Part shown: piece after piece, positions 1 through 11,159 of the stretch
Position numbering within the stretch: the first letter of the stretch is position 1
Layout of the letters: the number at the start of each line of letters is the position of its first letter
From: Hyperoplus lanceolatus
Lineage: Eukaryota; Chordata; Actinopteri; Uranoscopiformes; Ammodytidae
DNA: 64,000 nt
Direction: 5' to 3'
NCBI GenBank assembly: GCA_026929865.2
Contig: CM049404.1
Coordinates: forward strand, 3,846,001 to 3,910,000
The notes under the pieces: generated by a model
The model's input: only the letters and a program-made list of their open reading frames with translations
Databases searched by the model: none
What the model was told of the DNA's origin: nothing
Position numbers and translations under genes: made by a program

Positions 1-1087
1 AGGTGACCGGACCCTGAGGAGGATTGTGGAGAAGGGCCGATTCCAGACCTTGGGGGACCTGCGGAAGCAGTGGACTGAGTCTGGAGTAGAAACATCAAGA
101 GCCACCGTGCACAGGCGTGTGCAGGAAATGGGCTACAGGTGCCTCATTCCCCAGGTCAAGCCACTTTTGAACCAGAAACAGCAGCAGAAGCGCCTGACCT
201 GGGCTACAGAGAAGCAGAACTGGACTGTTGCTCAGTGGTCCAAAGTACTTTTTCGGATGAAAGCAAATTTTGCATGTCATTCGGAAATGAAGGTGCCAGA
301 GTCTGGAGGAAGACTGGAGAGAAGGAAATGCCAAAATGCCTGAAGTCCAGTGTCAAGTACCCACAGTCAGTGATGGTCTGGGGTGCCATGTCAGCTGCTG
401 GTGTTGGTCCACTGTGTTTTATCAAAGGCAGGGTCAATGCAGCTAGCTATCAGGAGATTTTGGAGCACTTCATGCTTCCATCTGCTGAAAAGCTTTATGG
501 AGATGAAGATTTCATTTTTCAACAAGACCTGGCACCTGCTCACAGTGCCAAAACCACTGGTAAATGGTTTACTGACCATGGTATTACTGTGCTCAATTGG
601 CCTGCCAACTCTCCTGACCTGAACCCCATAGAGAATCTGTGGGATATTGTGAAGAGGAAGTTGAGAGACACCAGACCCAACACTGTGGATGAGCTTAAGG
701 CCGCTATCGAAGCATCCTGGGCCTCCATAACACCTCAGCAGTGCCACAGGCTGATTGCCACGCCGCATTGAAGCAGCCATTTCTGCAAAAGGATTCCCGA
801 CCAAGTATTGAGTGCATAACTGAACATAATTATTTGAAGGTTGACTTTTTTGTATTAAAAACACTTTTCTTTTATTGGTCGGATGAAATATGCTAATTTT
901 TTGAGATAGGGATTTTTGGTTTTTCTTTACTTTTTTGCCAAAATCATCAATATTAAAACAATAAAAGGCTTGAACTACTTCAGTTGTGTGTAATGAATCT
1001 AAAATATATGAAAGTCCAATGTTTATCAGTACATTAGAGAAAATATTGAACTTTATCACAATATGCTAATTATATGAGAAGGACCTG
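1..1087 (+). mobile_element. Tc1/mariner-type transposon, 3' portion (5' end outside window)
   Basis: The 3' part of a Tc1-like DNA transposon. It holds a broken DD34E transposase (26-771) followed by a 3' region ending in CTTCTCATA-type inverted-repeat sequence read backwards (about 1050-1087). The end is followed by TA (1088-1089), the expected Tc1 target site. The left end is before base 1, so the inverted-repeat pair cannot be checked. The sequence looks like a Tc1 lineage that is very common in fish; that family placement is from memory. Confidence 0.85.
26..800 (+). pseudogene. Tc1-like transposase, frameshifted remnant
   Basis: Cut-and-paste transposase of the Tc1 group (DDE/D nuclease), which would act in the nucleus on its own inverted repeats. 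The first part, in frame +2, reads as the helix-turn-helix DNA-binding region (VHRRVQEMGYRC, QKRLTWATEKQNW). The nuclease domain is in frame +1. Its first Asp (FSDESKF) is at 256-258, the second (QQDLAPAH) at 526-528 and the Glu (NPIENLW) at 631-633. That leaves 34 residues between the second Asp and the Glu, the DD34E signature. The frame changes near 248 inside a run of T, which looks like a one-base loss. A second break follows HRLIA near 757, where a few bases are missing and the frame runs into a stop. The N-terminus is cut off by the window edge. All three catalytic residues remain, but the gene cannot make a full protein. Confidence 0.88.
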
Positions 1088-1504
1088 TATATATATATAG
1101 GGGAGAGTGGCCTAAATTGTGTCGGTGGGCAAGTTGTGCCACCCCTTGTTTCTAGAAAACCATAGAAGAAATTGGAAATGTGGCCACATATTTAAGAAGA
1201 GCCATCCATTAAACTCATCCTGTAAAGAAGGGAGAAACATGGAATAAGATATAAGCAAATTTAAGCTAAAAAAACAGTTTTTTGCCTTTCAAAGTAAAAT
1301 TTTCATGATCAAGGTTTTTTGATTACTGTGTCTGAACAATTATAGACACGTTTGAAAACATTTGACACATGATTTAGTGCTTTAGCATGCTACACTTTGT
1401 GTCTATATAGTTAGCACGATGTCAGCCCTAAACTGCTACATCATGCTTATTATCTAACATTCTGGGGATGGGGTGATTTGTGCCAGAGGGCCTAGGTGAG
1501 TTAT

Positions 1505-1765
1505 AAGTAAGTAAGTAAGTAAGTAAAATGTATTTATACAAGTACACAGTTTGCACTGTCCAAAGTGCTTTACATAGTGCATTCAGTAGGTACACAATTA
1601 AAGTAAAATAACAATAACCAAAATAAAAGACATAAAGCCCAGACATCCACATATGAACAAAGATAGTATTGCAGAGGTAAGATAGAGTGTACAGATGGGT
1701 TTTGAGCCTTGATTTAAAGGCAGAAATGGAGAGGGAATCGCATATGCCAGGTGGCAGTTGGTTCT
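1505..1765. repeat. Retroposon 3' tail with (AAGT)n, passenger inside F1 copy 1
   Basis: Begins with (AAGT)n and continues through a module with CAAAGTGCTTTACAT and GATGGGTTTTGAGCCTTGAT. This is the general layout of a fish retroposon tail also seen at 37977-38215 (AAAGCACTTTACAT, GATGGGTCTTGAGGTGCGAT). The same module sits at the same place in F1 copy 2 (about 53990-54265). Boundaries are approximate. Confidence 0.6.
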
Positions 1766-1789
1766 ACAAGGGCGGAGCAGCTAGTGCAA

Positions 1790-1974
1790 AGTACATTTCT
1801 GAGAGTTGTGCCATTGGCATGGCTGTATACGCTGGTCACCAAAAGAAAGTGATTGTCTACAGTAGCTCAGAAGAGACTGACATCTCAATTCCACTTAACG
1901 ACACCACTGACAAGATAAGAGTTCAGATGGCCAGAAAGATGATGATGGTGACTTTGTCATTGTTAGCTTTGCAG
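1790..1974 (+). pseudogene. Coding-like remnant in F1 copy 1, possible transposase C-terminal exon
   Basis: Reads KYISESCAIGMAVYAGHQKK and on through VIVYSSSEE and IPLNDTTDK, then shifts frame near 1916, where a few extra bases are present relative to the second copy. The in-frame version is at 54290-54475 and ends DDDGDFVIVSFAG at a possible splice donor. In this copy the donor position reads GC instead of GT. I do not recognise the protein. It may be the tail end of the element's own transposase or a captured host exon. Confidence 0.45.
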
Positions 1975-2359
1975 GCAAAACCACCTAGATCTGCTAGGCC
2001 TGTTTAAGAAAATTGACCTCCAATCTTTGTAAAATATTTATTTTATTTACTTTAAATAATCCTTAAATAAGTGATATATATCAATGGCACAATTTACCCC
2101 ATGGTATTTTCTCCAATGGCACAATTTACACCACACCGGGGGCAAGTTGTGCCACAAGACAACTTTTTTTCCGAAAGCTGTATTTCTTCAACAGTTTATT
2201 CCAGATCCAAAGTTTTTATTGCCAGGTATGCACAACACCCTGAAATATATGTATATATTTGAGTTGGAGACTTTACTGTCAAGGCCTCACTTTAAAGTCA
2301 CTTTGAGTAAAAAGTGGCACAATTTAGGCCACTCTCCCCTATATATATATTTTTTTTTA

Positions 2360-2540
2360 AGATATTTTTTTTGGCATTTTTATGCTTTATTGATAGTGTA
2401 GAGACAGAGTTGAAATGGGGCAGAGAGGGGAGTGACATGCAGAGAACGGCCGCGGGCTGGAATCGAACCCGGGTCCGCTGCTGGCCGAGGCCCATGGGGG
2501 GGGGGGGGGCGCCCTACCAACTGAGCTAAGGGTGCCCCCT
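2360..2540 (-). repeat. tRNA-derived SINE (minus strand), copy 1
   Basis: Reverse complement of a tRNA-like head: an A box (TTAGCTCAGTTGGTAG, read from 2529 back to 2514) and a B box (GGGTTCGATTCC, read from 2470 back to 2459). A body with GCATGTCA and CCCCATTTCAACTCTGTCT follows, then an AATAAAGC tail. Similar minus-strand copies are near 30191, 31333 and 33893. A run of about 14 G interrupts the tRNA-like part, so it is not a functional tRNA. Confidence 0.8.
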
Positions 2541-3083
2541 TATTTGTTTTGTTTTTTTAATTATTGTGTATTTGTGCTCCAAACCACAAGCTTAATAATA
2601 TGAAAAATAGAAAATTCAAATGAAATGTCACACAAATGTTAATTAAATGTTAATCAAACATCTTAAGCACTGTAATGTCATGGGGGATTTGCTAGTGCTA
2701 TATTTAGCATACTTGTAACCTATCCTGGAGGTCATTCATCCCTGGAGATCCCCCCCCCTCCTTTTTTATCCTTTCCCACAATGAGAAGTTCAGCATAAGG
2801 CAATAGAGGATAGCGCATACATGTGACAGAGACAATATATTTTTCCCCATCTTAATTAAAATGAATGTCAGCTCTCACCCCACTGGAGAAGTGCATCAAT
2901 CTCCCCATGCGTTGGGCCCAGAGTGAGTCTTACCCTGTCAGTTTGAGCCAACAGTGCTATCCTTTTACAGACTGATGGATCGGCCCTGGCAGCCTAGAGA
3001 GGCTAGTGGCCATGAGGTTTGCATGTCTAATGGTTGCCATGTGGGTTTTCGGCCACAGTCAGACTTGAGGCCCTGCTTTACAT
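2541..3083. other. Intergenic or intronic DNA, nothing recognised
   Basis: AT-rich sequence with short homopolymers and no convincing coding or repeat structure. It presumably lies in an nphp4 intron upstream of the first visible exon. Confidence 0.5.
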
Positions 3084-3094
3084 ATACCCTGCAT

Positions 3095-4711
3095 CAGTGG
3101 TGTAGTCTAGTTTTTTGTAGTGGGTATACTAGCCTCTTCTTGAATATGCAGCATAGCATTTGTACATTAAACATATGGCTTACACCGTGGTTAGTTTACA
3201 ATGTTGTTGTTTCTGCATTAGGTGCAGCAAAGGCAAAAAACATTTTACACCTTAGCCTGCCTTTAGAAACACAGAGTTTAGGATTTCTATTCCCAAATGA
3301 AATTGGGGGGGTATGGGGGTCTCCCCCAGATTTTGTTTATATTAAAATACATTGTTTCCTGCCCTCTGGTGACACTACAATAGAAAAACACACAAATCAG
3401 TAAGTCTATTCTAGGCCCTTGTAGGGGGATCCAGGGGTATGCCCCCCCGGGAGATTTTTTTTTACCTTTTTTTAAGTGAAATGCATGAATCTGGTGCACT
3501 TTGAGAGGAAACTTAAGAGGCTTAATCTGCAGAATTGTGTGAACAAAGAATTTGGAGACACTGGGTCGGGTGAATTAGAAGCTATTGAAGAAAGACACTT
3601 GGATTTTCCATAAAAATATTCATTTAAAATAAAATATTATGCAGGGTCCTCTGGGATGGGCTTGGTGCTCTTTTCCTTTTAAGGGACATATTTCTCTGTA
3701 ATACAGTGAATGCATTTAAATGCAGTGAGAGGAACTAAGCAGTAGAACTCTGTTGTCCAGCTATCTTTTTTTCCACAGACGAGGCAGAAATAGGCTGTAG
3801 ACTATACACAGTGCATGTGCAACTGAGGGCAGCCCCATTTCCATGTTTTAAAAAAAATAAACTCAATACACACTGTGCATGGACGTGAACGTGACGTGAT
3901 CAGTTAACCTCGGATTATCTCCCAGATGAACTGATTCAATTATTAGGCTATTAACTATCCAGACCAACACATTGTATTCCACATTTTTTTTTGTATGGTA
4001 CATAACATTTGCATAATATGATGTTGATATAAAACATAACCTACAAACTAAAAAAATGCCCCCCCCCCATTTTTTTTAGTTTGTTGGTTATGTTTACAGG
4101 TTAAATGTGGGCCTGGCGGTCGGGGGCCCTAAACAACCGCTTAGTTGGCTTATGCCTCGGGCCGGCTCTGGTTTTCTGTCATGTTACTCAGTGCATGAGT
4201 TGACAGGGTGAATCAATCGCCACCTAAGCCTATGAAAACTGCACTGATGATCCGATCTTGAAGTGCTCGCAAAAGTTAATATGAATTTCAGACCGGTTAT
4301 GCAAACTGAGAATATTACTTTTTCCTCATTGGGAGAAAATAAGTCCCTGTGCGCTTTTGATGTGCTCCGACAACACCGTGTGCGTCTCCCGAGGGGACTA
4401 CTGAGCTGAATGTTGCGTCGCGCTGCCAGTATTTTCGAGTTGGACATCGCCCTTTCTTTTACCCAACCGTTCGCAATGAAACGGGCCGTGGGGTAATGCC
4501 TGGTCCCGCTTATCTATTATAATACCGTTGCGACTTCCACATGGACACAGCGCACAGGTTGAATTTATGAATGAAAGTATGACAGTTGAGTTCTGTCACT
4601 ATCGAATTTGTTACGTGTCATTTCGCATTTCTTAGTGGGCATACGGAAATGCTGGAGCTTTCTTAGTGGGTATACTACGTATACCTGCGTATCACGTAGA
4701 CTACACCACTG
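3095..4711. mobile_element. hAT-type transposon with 8 bp target duplication
   Basis: Ends CAGTGGTGTAGTCTA and TAGACTACACCACTG are inverted, and the flanking 8 bp CCCTGCAT is exact on both sides, the standard hAT signature. Length is 1,617 bp. Just inside each end is a shared TAGTGGGTATACTA block. No transposase was recognised, so it is probably non-autonomous. A C-rich hairpin lies at 4032-4096, and GGGCCGGCTCTG near 4161-4172 looks like the right end of another hAT-like fragment. Confidence 0.9.
4032..4096. repeat. Long imperfect hairpin around a C tract
   Basis: Arms AAACATAACCTACAAACT... (4032-4058) and ...AGTTTGTTGGTTATGTTT (4069-4096) pair with one or two mismatches around a run of C. 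It lies inside the hAT element. It may be a fold-back remnant of another small transposon. Confidence 0.75.
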
Positions 4712-4921
4712 CCCTGCATTCCAATACCCATACTTACCTACTATTTAGTTTGCCAGAAAGAAGATTTAGGATGATTTGCGACGTTTCTCGACATGATGAA
4801 AAAATAATCTTAATTATCTGATTTTTTTTCTCTCTCACGTGGCCCTAATACTCTTCTGTACTTTAGTATGTAGTGTAGTGAAAAGAAACAAGTAGGCTAC
4901 GTGATTTGGAACGCAGGGATA

Positions 4922-5572
4922 GAGAGGTGTGTTTCAGCCCCAAGACTTATTCATTTTAAACAGCAGCTGCGTTCTGGAGCCCTAGCAGTTGTATACACAT
5001 TTAATTTTTTTTGCCGTTTATTGTTTCACTTTGCAAAATACAAATAGTAATACAGAAACAAAAATCCAATCTTTGTGTAGTAAACAGTGACACAGTGTTC
5101 TATTGTGGTTTATCTATGGTGGTTATGCTTTCCTCATGCTGTATACTTTTCTGTTCTGTTGTGTACTTGTTCTGCTGCCGGGAACCTAAACTCATTAGAG
5201 TGTTTTGCCTGTTGATAATGCAGCGGGTCCTTTCTGCCCTCCAGCCACCATTTAAATGGTGTGATTTCACAGCATTCATTTCAAATCTGAAGGCAATATA
5301 GCTGAACATTAAGGTTAATATCCTACTTTAATACTACATTTATTTAGAGGAATGTGTATTCAGCCCCACACATCGACTTGATATGCATAAATGTTTCTTC
5401 TTTGACAGAATACATGTGTGCTATGTTGTAGTGGTTGAGTACATAAACACTGCTCCCTGCATTAGTAAAATGTCAAGTCAGATTGAATGTGCGGATCAGA
5501 TGCATACCTCCAGAAATCAGGTTTGACAGAGCTTTGGATGTTTTATATTAATGTCAAAGTAACATCACAACA
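4922..5572. other. Non-coding DNA, nothing recognised
   Basis: Short open frames only, with no protein similarity I can name and no repeat ends. Confidence 0.5.
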
Positions 5573-5574
5573 TA

Positions 5575-6522
5575 GGGGAGAACGGGGTAAGTAGGCACAC
5601 TTTTTACTCTAGTGAGAATTGCTCATCACCAAAACATCTGTCAATAGCCATTCCTACATTAAATTGAAGCTTAAGGTGTTGGCTTGAAATGTGTGTCTCT
5701 CTTTTTTTCCAACTTATTGTAATGAAGAAGTAATTTACCATCAAAGACACTCTGACACATTGTGACAACCAACCCCATCAAGGGGTCGGCTGTCACACAC
5801 TATGGGGTTGTTTGTCACAATGTTATCTTAATGGGAAAAATCTTAAAAAGAAGGCAATGAGGCAGAACCAAATTTGAAAGTTTAATTGCATTGTCAAGTT
5901 GACAAATAGGCCTACATAACTTACTGTAGCCTTGGCAGCTGGCCTAGTTTGGGATGCACTGGGTTGTTTTGATTTTGTTGCCCTTTTTTCTTTTGCTTGC
6001 TAGCTGCCTTTTCCTGCTCTATTCTTTCCTTCTCTGGGGTGTCAGTGAGGATACAGCTTGACAATTTCTTTCGTTATTGGGTTCCTTTTCTGGCTGCAGC
6101 CTTGAGATAACATGTGACAACCAACCCCCCAAAAAATTTGACGACCAACCCCAACCTGAATTTCTTGCTAGCATCAAGGCCAACAACCATCTGACAACTA
6201 ATTAGCTTGCTAACAACAATCTAAACTATAGCTTACCCTTTACACTTTCTGAGGGTAACAAGTGTTTTGTTATAAACCCATTGTGTAAAAGCCTAGAAAA
6301 AAAAAATACTGAGAAGCAAAATATTTTGAATTTGACATGAAAAACACAAAACATCCTCTCACCTGAAATGCAGCTGTCTTCCTCCAAGGAAGTCTATGTA
6401 TGTGACCTCTGATCCCAATTCTGGACCTTTTTTATATCAACATTTCAGAGCTAGCGCGCTCTGGTGGCGAGATATAACGAATGTGACATCCAACCCATGT
6501 GACAAATTACCCCGTTCTCCCC
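5575..6522. mobile_element. Family F2 DNA transposon (TA-flanked, GGGGAGAACGGGGTAA ends)
   Basis: Inverted ends GGGGAGAACGGGGTAA and TTACCCCGTTCTCCCC with TA on each side (5573-5574 and 6523-6524). Length 948 bp. The motif TGTGACAACCAACCCC recurs inside in both orientations (near 5761-5776, 5790-5822, 6112-6127, 6138-6152 and 6481-6505). No coding region recognised. The end layout matches F1 and F3. Confidence 0.85.
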
Positions 6523-6524
6523 TA

Positions 6525-9186
6525 CCGTACATTTGCGACTGTATGGATAAAATATATGTAAAGAGATGTTTTATGGACAAAAAATCCCTTGTTGTATGAT
6601 GTGCATAGATGTTGCAGTTCACTAGGGAGGGACTTGCTAAGACTGTAGGATTGTTATAAGGAAAGAAAATAATAAAGTAGGTATTAGCGATCTCAGGTTG
6701 GTGTGTCATCACTTTTTTAATCTACTTATTAGCATTAAATAAGAAATACATCTGATGCTGATGGGAATATGATTAGTTTTGCATATATTTGGTCATAAAT
6801 CAAAGTATAGTGTAGATCAAAACCGTGTAATTCTGCTGGAGGACAAGACATCTCATAGCCAATGGTAACAATTCATCCTGTGTGGAGCAGATGAAATGTA
6901 GTGTGTATGAACTGTTGTGGCATTTTACTCTGTAAAATATCAACCTACAGCAAGAGGAAAACTCAGGGTAACACCAAATATATAGTATCATCTGTGGTCT
7001 GTGGACCTTCATGCAAACACTCACGGCAATCCAATCCATTTGTGGAGAAACTCCAATCAGTGAGCAGAGGGGTGGACCAAACAAGCAGCATTTACTGTAC
7101 ATCCATAAAACCAAGCTGGTAGCATGGCTAAGAAATGACTCTCTGTCCTGAGCAACTACTGTATTTAGTCTTTTTCTACGCTGTTACTCTCTGAAAAGCA
7201 AGTCGAACATCTACCAATGGTGTTCCCCCCTTCAGTATTTTAAAAGGGAACAAAGTCTGATCTCCCAAAAAATGAAATCTTCACATTCTGATTCTTAGAT
7301 CTGATATGCGAGTGCAATTATTTTTTTCCGAGTACTGTTTGGCCTTGGTAAGCAGCTGAACAGAACACAGCAGTTAGTAGTAGTAAGCCCTGCTGGGTTC
7401 ATTTGGACCACTCCAAGCAGATGGATTAAAATGTGAGTGGTTTAGTGCTCTTAAGTTAATGATCTGGGCGCATGTTCCCTCACTTCCTTCAGGGCATCTC
7501 ATTGTGGAGAGAAGGGAGAGAAAGCGAGGAGCTATGGCCCGGTGCCTGTCACAAGGTCTGGCCTGAAATAATGACTGGAACAGCCCGGCGGACTGGAGTA
7601 ATAGTAATAACTGTCAAACTCTGTCTCCCATCAATGCTCACATTCCCCCTCTCATTTAGAATTAATTCCTGCTGTACTACTCTAGACTCGCTGGAAGCCT
7701 GGCCATTTCTCTTTGAGCGTCTTCCGAATCCTTAATTTCCCTGCTGAAAAACTGCTTTATCTGGGCTTATCACAAACTTATATACTGTATTTGGACATAT
7801 TTGAATAAGCGAAGCAATATAAGTTCAGAATTCTTCTTATTATTTTTTAATTATTGGTGTTGTTTCTATAATGTATAAGAAGACCCCCCCCCCCATCCTC
7901 CCCTACCCTCATTATTATTTTTTTCAGTTAGAAGTGATTTAGACTAGGTCTGTATTTTCTGCTGTGATTTGGCCCTTCAGCCGTCTTTTGATAAAATCAG
8001 TTTTATTGCCTTCCCAAAAAAGTGTGATGATTACCTTTCCTTGCCGTGGGTTACAGACATGAGATTTGAAGCAGAGACACTGTTTTCTTGTATTTGTCAG
8101 GAGATGCTACATAATTAAATTTTACACTTATAAAAACAAGCTTGATTGATTCCTCCCTTTTCGAGAACTCTTTTCCAGTTTGGAGGGCAATTATGTGTGA
8201 CACTGCTTTCTGTTATTGTTTTCAGTAGAAACTTTATGAAAAAGTTTTGCTTTGCTGCCTTGTTTGTGCCTCAGGCTACAGTTTGTGTTTTCTCTTCTTA
8301 GTGCACTGTGGAAACAAGTGCTTGGTTGCTCTCCGTCTCGAGAGTTAACGACTTCTCATTTTAAATATAGCCTTTAACGCTTAAATCAACAGTGTAATCA
8401 CACTTTGGGGGAAATTGGCTATTGATCATTCTGTCTTGTCAACCATATTGTCAAGCACCATGGCAAACGCTTCTAAAAAAGGCAAACCCCCCACCCCCTC
8501 TCCCTGATTAATTGAACTGTTTCCTCCCCAAAACAGTGTGAGTGAGTGGAATAAGTCATTCTGTATATCCACTGAAATATAATGTCATTGATTTGGTGTC
8601 TCTTTGCTGTCACCCAGCAGGCTCTGCCATTGATTAGGACTAGCTGAGTTACTGCGGTGCTCAGAATTGAGTCGATGGCGTCTGACCGTCTAAGGAACTT
8701 TCTCTTCCCACTCTGGAGGCCTTTTTTAACGCATGCATACATCAGCTGAATCCCCCCTATATACAGCACAGTATCCCCTAACAGAAAACCATTCAAACTG
8801 CCTCAACCCACATGTCGGTGTCACGTTGATCTCAGCTCTCGTATAATCATAGAAGCTGCAGTATTGTTGTTTCTTAAGCTCACGTATGCCTCCGAAAAAC
8901 GTTGTAGACTCTTTTGTTTACAAGGATTACATGTAGCTATAATGTAGAATTTTTCCTGCCTGGCTTGGAATGCAACTATTATCCCAGTTTGTTTACTCAA
9001 AGCAACACCTAAGAGTCTCTTTGAGATTCCTTCAATTCCTATTGTTTGCCAACCCAAGCTGTCAGCGCTTTATGCAGTTCATATGTAGAGCATACCATTC
9101 TGAGGCACACTGAAATCATGCTAGGGATTCATATTGCTACCAGCTTTGCGTCTAGAATGGAATTATTGTGTTGTGCTGTGCATGCT
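6525..9186. other. Long non-coding stretch, nothing recognised
   Basis: No exon, transposase or repeat boundary that I can support. Open frames are short and lack codon bias. Presumed intron of nphp4. Confidence 0.5.
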
Positions 9187-9492
9187 TTAAAGGTTCAGTA
9201 AGCGGAATGGTTCTTTTAGCTAACTTCCTGTCAGTGACTGCAGTTAGCGGTCCCCTCCCTCGTCCCCACGTCACCACATTAATGCACTGCGGTCTTCAAG
9301 CAGCGAGTTATCTACCATCATCTCAGAGCCATAAGTGTGGTAAAATATGATTAAAAACCATCAAAACAGACATTGGGAAGGATTTTTACCTGCTCCGCCA
9401 TTGAGGGTGCCGGTTTGTAGCGCTCTATCTTCTGATTGGTTATCAGTAGTGGGATCCCCGAAAAGCTTATTTGCCGATTACATGCAGAGCAG

Positions 9493-10796
9493 GGGCCTCA
9501 TTTATAAAGCTTTGCGTGGGATTCACGTGGAAGCTGGCGTACGGAAGAAATGTAGGATGTACGTGCGAACAAAAATATTCGGATTTATAAAACAGTGCGC
9601 ACTCACGTCCTACGCCTGTTTCCCTTTATAAATCACAATCAACTCTAAATGTGGCGCAGACTTTGCGGGCTTCACGTACCGCCCATATTTACCCATACAT
9701 AGTCATCGACACGCCCAAATTAATATCATTTACTGAGTGCATGAAGGCGGTAGTGGCAATCGCCGACTGAAAGGGAAATGGAAAAATAGACTCCACACGG
9801 TGTGGATCACTGCGGTCACCCCGAAGTACCCGTTGGAGAAGTGGCGACCAGGAAAAATATAGTTTGGTGGCAGTGTGAGCGTAAAGGCGTCAGAGTGCAG
9901 CCTGTGGCGATCTCTGTGAACGCTGTGGCCGAAATAAAAAGAAGCGATCCGACATAAAAGTGGACGCAAACAAGTGCATATCCTCACACAACAGTGTTTG
10001 TGCCACGAGCCGGGGACACTGAGACCCCCCATGAGATACAGATTCGGAGAATTCATCCCGGGGCAGTGGCGGGCGGCGGAGGGTTAATAATAAACTTCAC
10101 AGTCCCTTTCAAAACACAATTGCGACGTGCTTAAACTCAAAGAAAAACACATAGATAAAACGGACTAAAAGCCGTGAAAAAGATCACAGTAGCCTATGTG
10201 ATGTACAGTAGGCTTATCATTAGTGTATGAAAAGGTGCACTCCTGTCTGCCTGACTGAGGCATCGAGAACAGCGTCAGTGTAAAAGTAATAGGCTGTATT
10301 CCACCTCAATATTATCAGAATTAATTCCACAACATGTAGATAGGTTATTCTAACTGCAGAGCTTATTCGAACGCGATTTTGTTTTTGTTTGCACTCATAT
10401 AGCCTATCTCCGTTTGTAGGCTATGTAAGATCCTAATTCGTTTTGTTTTTGTTGGTATCACTCCATGGAATAATCCGTGGAGGCATTTGTTCATTAGTTG
10501 TAAGAATGGCTTCATCCGTTTTGCAAAGGAACTCCCAATATATGATAGACCTACATGGCTTATAATAGGCCTATCTGGATTCATTTTACACAAACACATT
10601 CGTTCTCGCACTTCATATATGTGCCGACGGAGTCGCCGTTTCTCCTTTCTCCACTTTCTGTGCGTACGCATGGGTCAGAGTTTGCGTGGAGGACCGCACA
10701 TCTCCCGTCAAGTTTGGTTTGTATAAATCCCAATATTTGCTTAGAAATTGGCGTGCGCCCTCTTCTGGGTGTACGCAACGTTTATAAATGAGGCCC
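9493..10796. mobile_element. PIF/Harbinger-type transposon nested in TTAA MITE copy A
   Basis: Inverted ends GGGCCTCATTTATAAA and TTTATAAATGAGGCCC, with the 3 bp target CAG on both sides (9490-9492 and 10797-10799). CWG targets are typical of vertebrate Harbinger elements. Length 1,304 bp. It holds a decayed Myb/SANT-like gene on the + strand (about 9860-10070). No transposase seen. Confidence 0.88.
9860..10070 (+). pseudogene. Myb/SANT-like DNA-binding protein of Harbinger, remnant
   Basis: Several frames together resemble the accessory Myb/SANT-like protein of PIF/Harbinger elements, which helps the transposase bind DNA and enter the nucleus. One frame reads VAISVNAVAEIK, and another continues KKKRSDIKVDANKC and HNSVCATSRG. 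This matches in order the family pattern of a VNAV helix, a KKxxDIKVDAKK helix and an SVCATG-like stretch. Frame changes and stops make it a pseudogene. The match is by eye, but it agrees with the independent Harbinger call from ends and target site. Confidence 0.6.
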
Positions 10797-11005
10797 CAGG
10801 TGACTGAGAGAACGGCTTTATGAAACGTGCACACTATATAAGTGATCACTGTATGAATAAAATAGCTTACTTCATCTTCAATGCCATTGTGATAGAGAAA
10901 TGTCATCATCATTTGGGCCATAACATCACCACTTATTTGATCCTCGTTATAGGCGTTTCCTTCAGATGTGTTTGAAGATATGTAGCTAATGGTAAAACGT
11001 GTTAA

Positions 11006-11155
11006 AGGGATAGTTCAGTATTTTTGAAATGTGCTTTTATGAGTTACTTAAGCATTAGTTAGTCTGTTAGTCTGCACTGATCTCCATCGCCATAAGGTGA
11101 CACGCTAACTATGCATTAGTATATCATACAACCCCACTTCAACAATACTGAACAT
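11006..11155. repeat. TTAA MITE fragment (AGGGATAGTTCAGTAT family), copy 1
   Basis: Starts after TTAA (11002-11005) with AGGGATAGTTCAGTAT and ends near ACCCCACTTCAACAATACTGAAC, the inverted partner. The right terminal bases have decayed. The full-length relative is at 53119-54919. Confidence 0.7.
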
Positions 11156-11159
11156 AGTT

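Larger units (their letters stand above)
1100..2339. mobile_element. Family F1 DNA transposon, copy 1 (TA-flanked, GGGGAGAG ends)
   Basis: Ends are GGGGAGAGTGGCCTAA and its reverse complement, with TA on both sides (1098-1099 and 2340-2341), so this is a complete 1,240 bp insertion into an AT repeat. The end-proximal motif (C)AAGTTGTGCCAC recurs inside in both orientations, for example near 1129-1143, 2083-2098, 2116-2130, 2145-2155 and at the 3' end. It carries a retroposon tail passenger (about 1505-1760) and a coding-like remnant (about 1790-1974). Copy 2 is at 53585-54878. Superfamily not assigned: TA targets fit Tc1/mariner but also other groups. Confidence 0.85.
3087..4918. mobile_element. 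Small MITE (CCCTGCATTCC ends) split by a hAT insertion
   Basis: The MITE starts CCCTGCAT (3087-3094), is interrupted by the hAT at 3095-4711, and resumes at 4720 after the duplicated CCCTGCAT (4712-4719). It ends GGAACGCAGGG at 4918. The flanks are ATA on both sides (3084-3086 and 4919-4921), a 3 bp target duplication. Without the insertion it is about 207 bp. Related copies are at 29786-30187 and 36297-36551. Confidence 0.85.
9191..10877. mobile_element. TTAA MITE (AGGTTCAGTAAGCG family), copy A, split by a Harbinger element
   Basis: The left end follows TTAA (9187-9190) and reads AGGTTCAGTAAGCGGAATGG. The family body (CTTCCTGTCAGTGACTGCAG) runs to 9492, where a PIF/Harbinger element is inserted (9493-10796). 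It resumes with GTGACTGAGAGAACGG after the CAG duplication and ends TAGCTTACTTCATCTTCAA; the right TTAA has decayed to TCAA. Uninterrupted relatives of about 450-462 bp are at 21596, 25186 and 42916. Confidence 0.85.

Noticed and set aside
391..1059. 222-residue minus-strand open frame
   Set aside because: Antisense of the Tc1 transposase.
2360..2540. A tRNA gene
   Set aside because: A and B boxes are present, but the cloverleaf is broken by a G run and followed by a SINE body; repeated elsewhere in the window. The element at 33212 is also a SINE.
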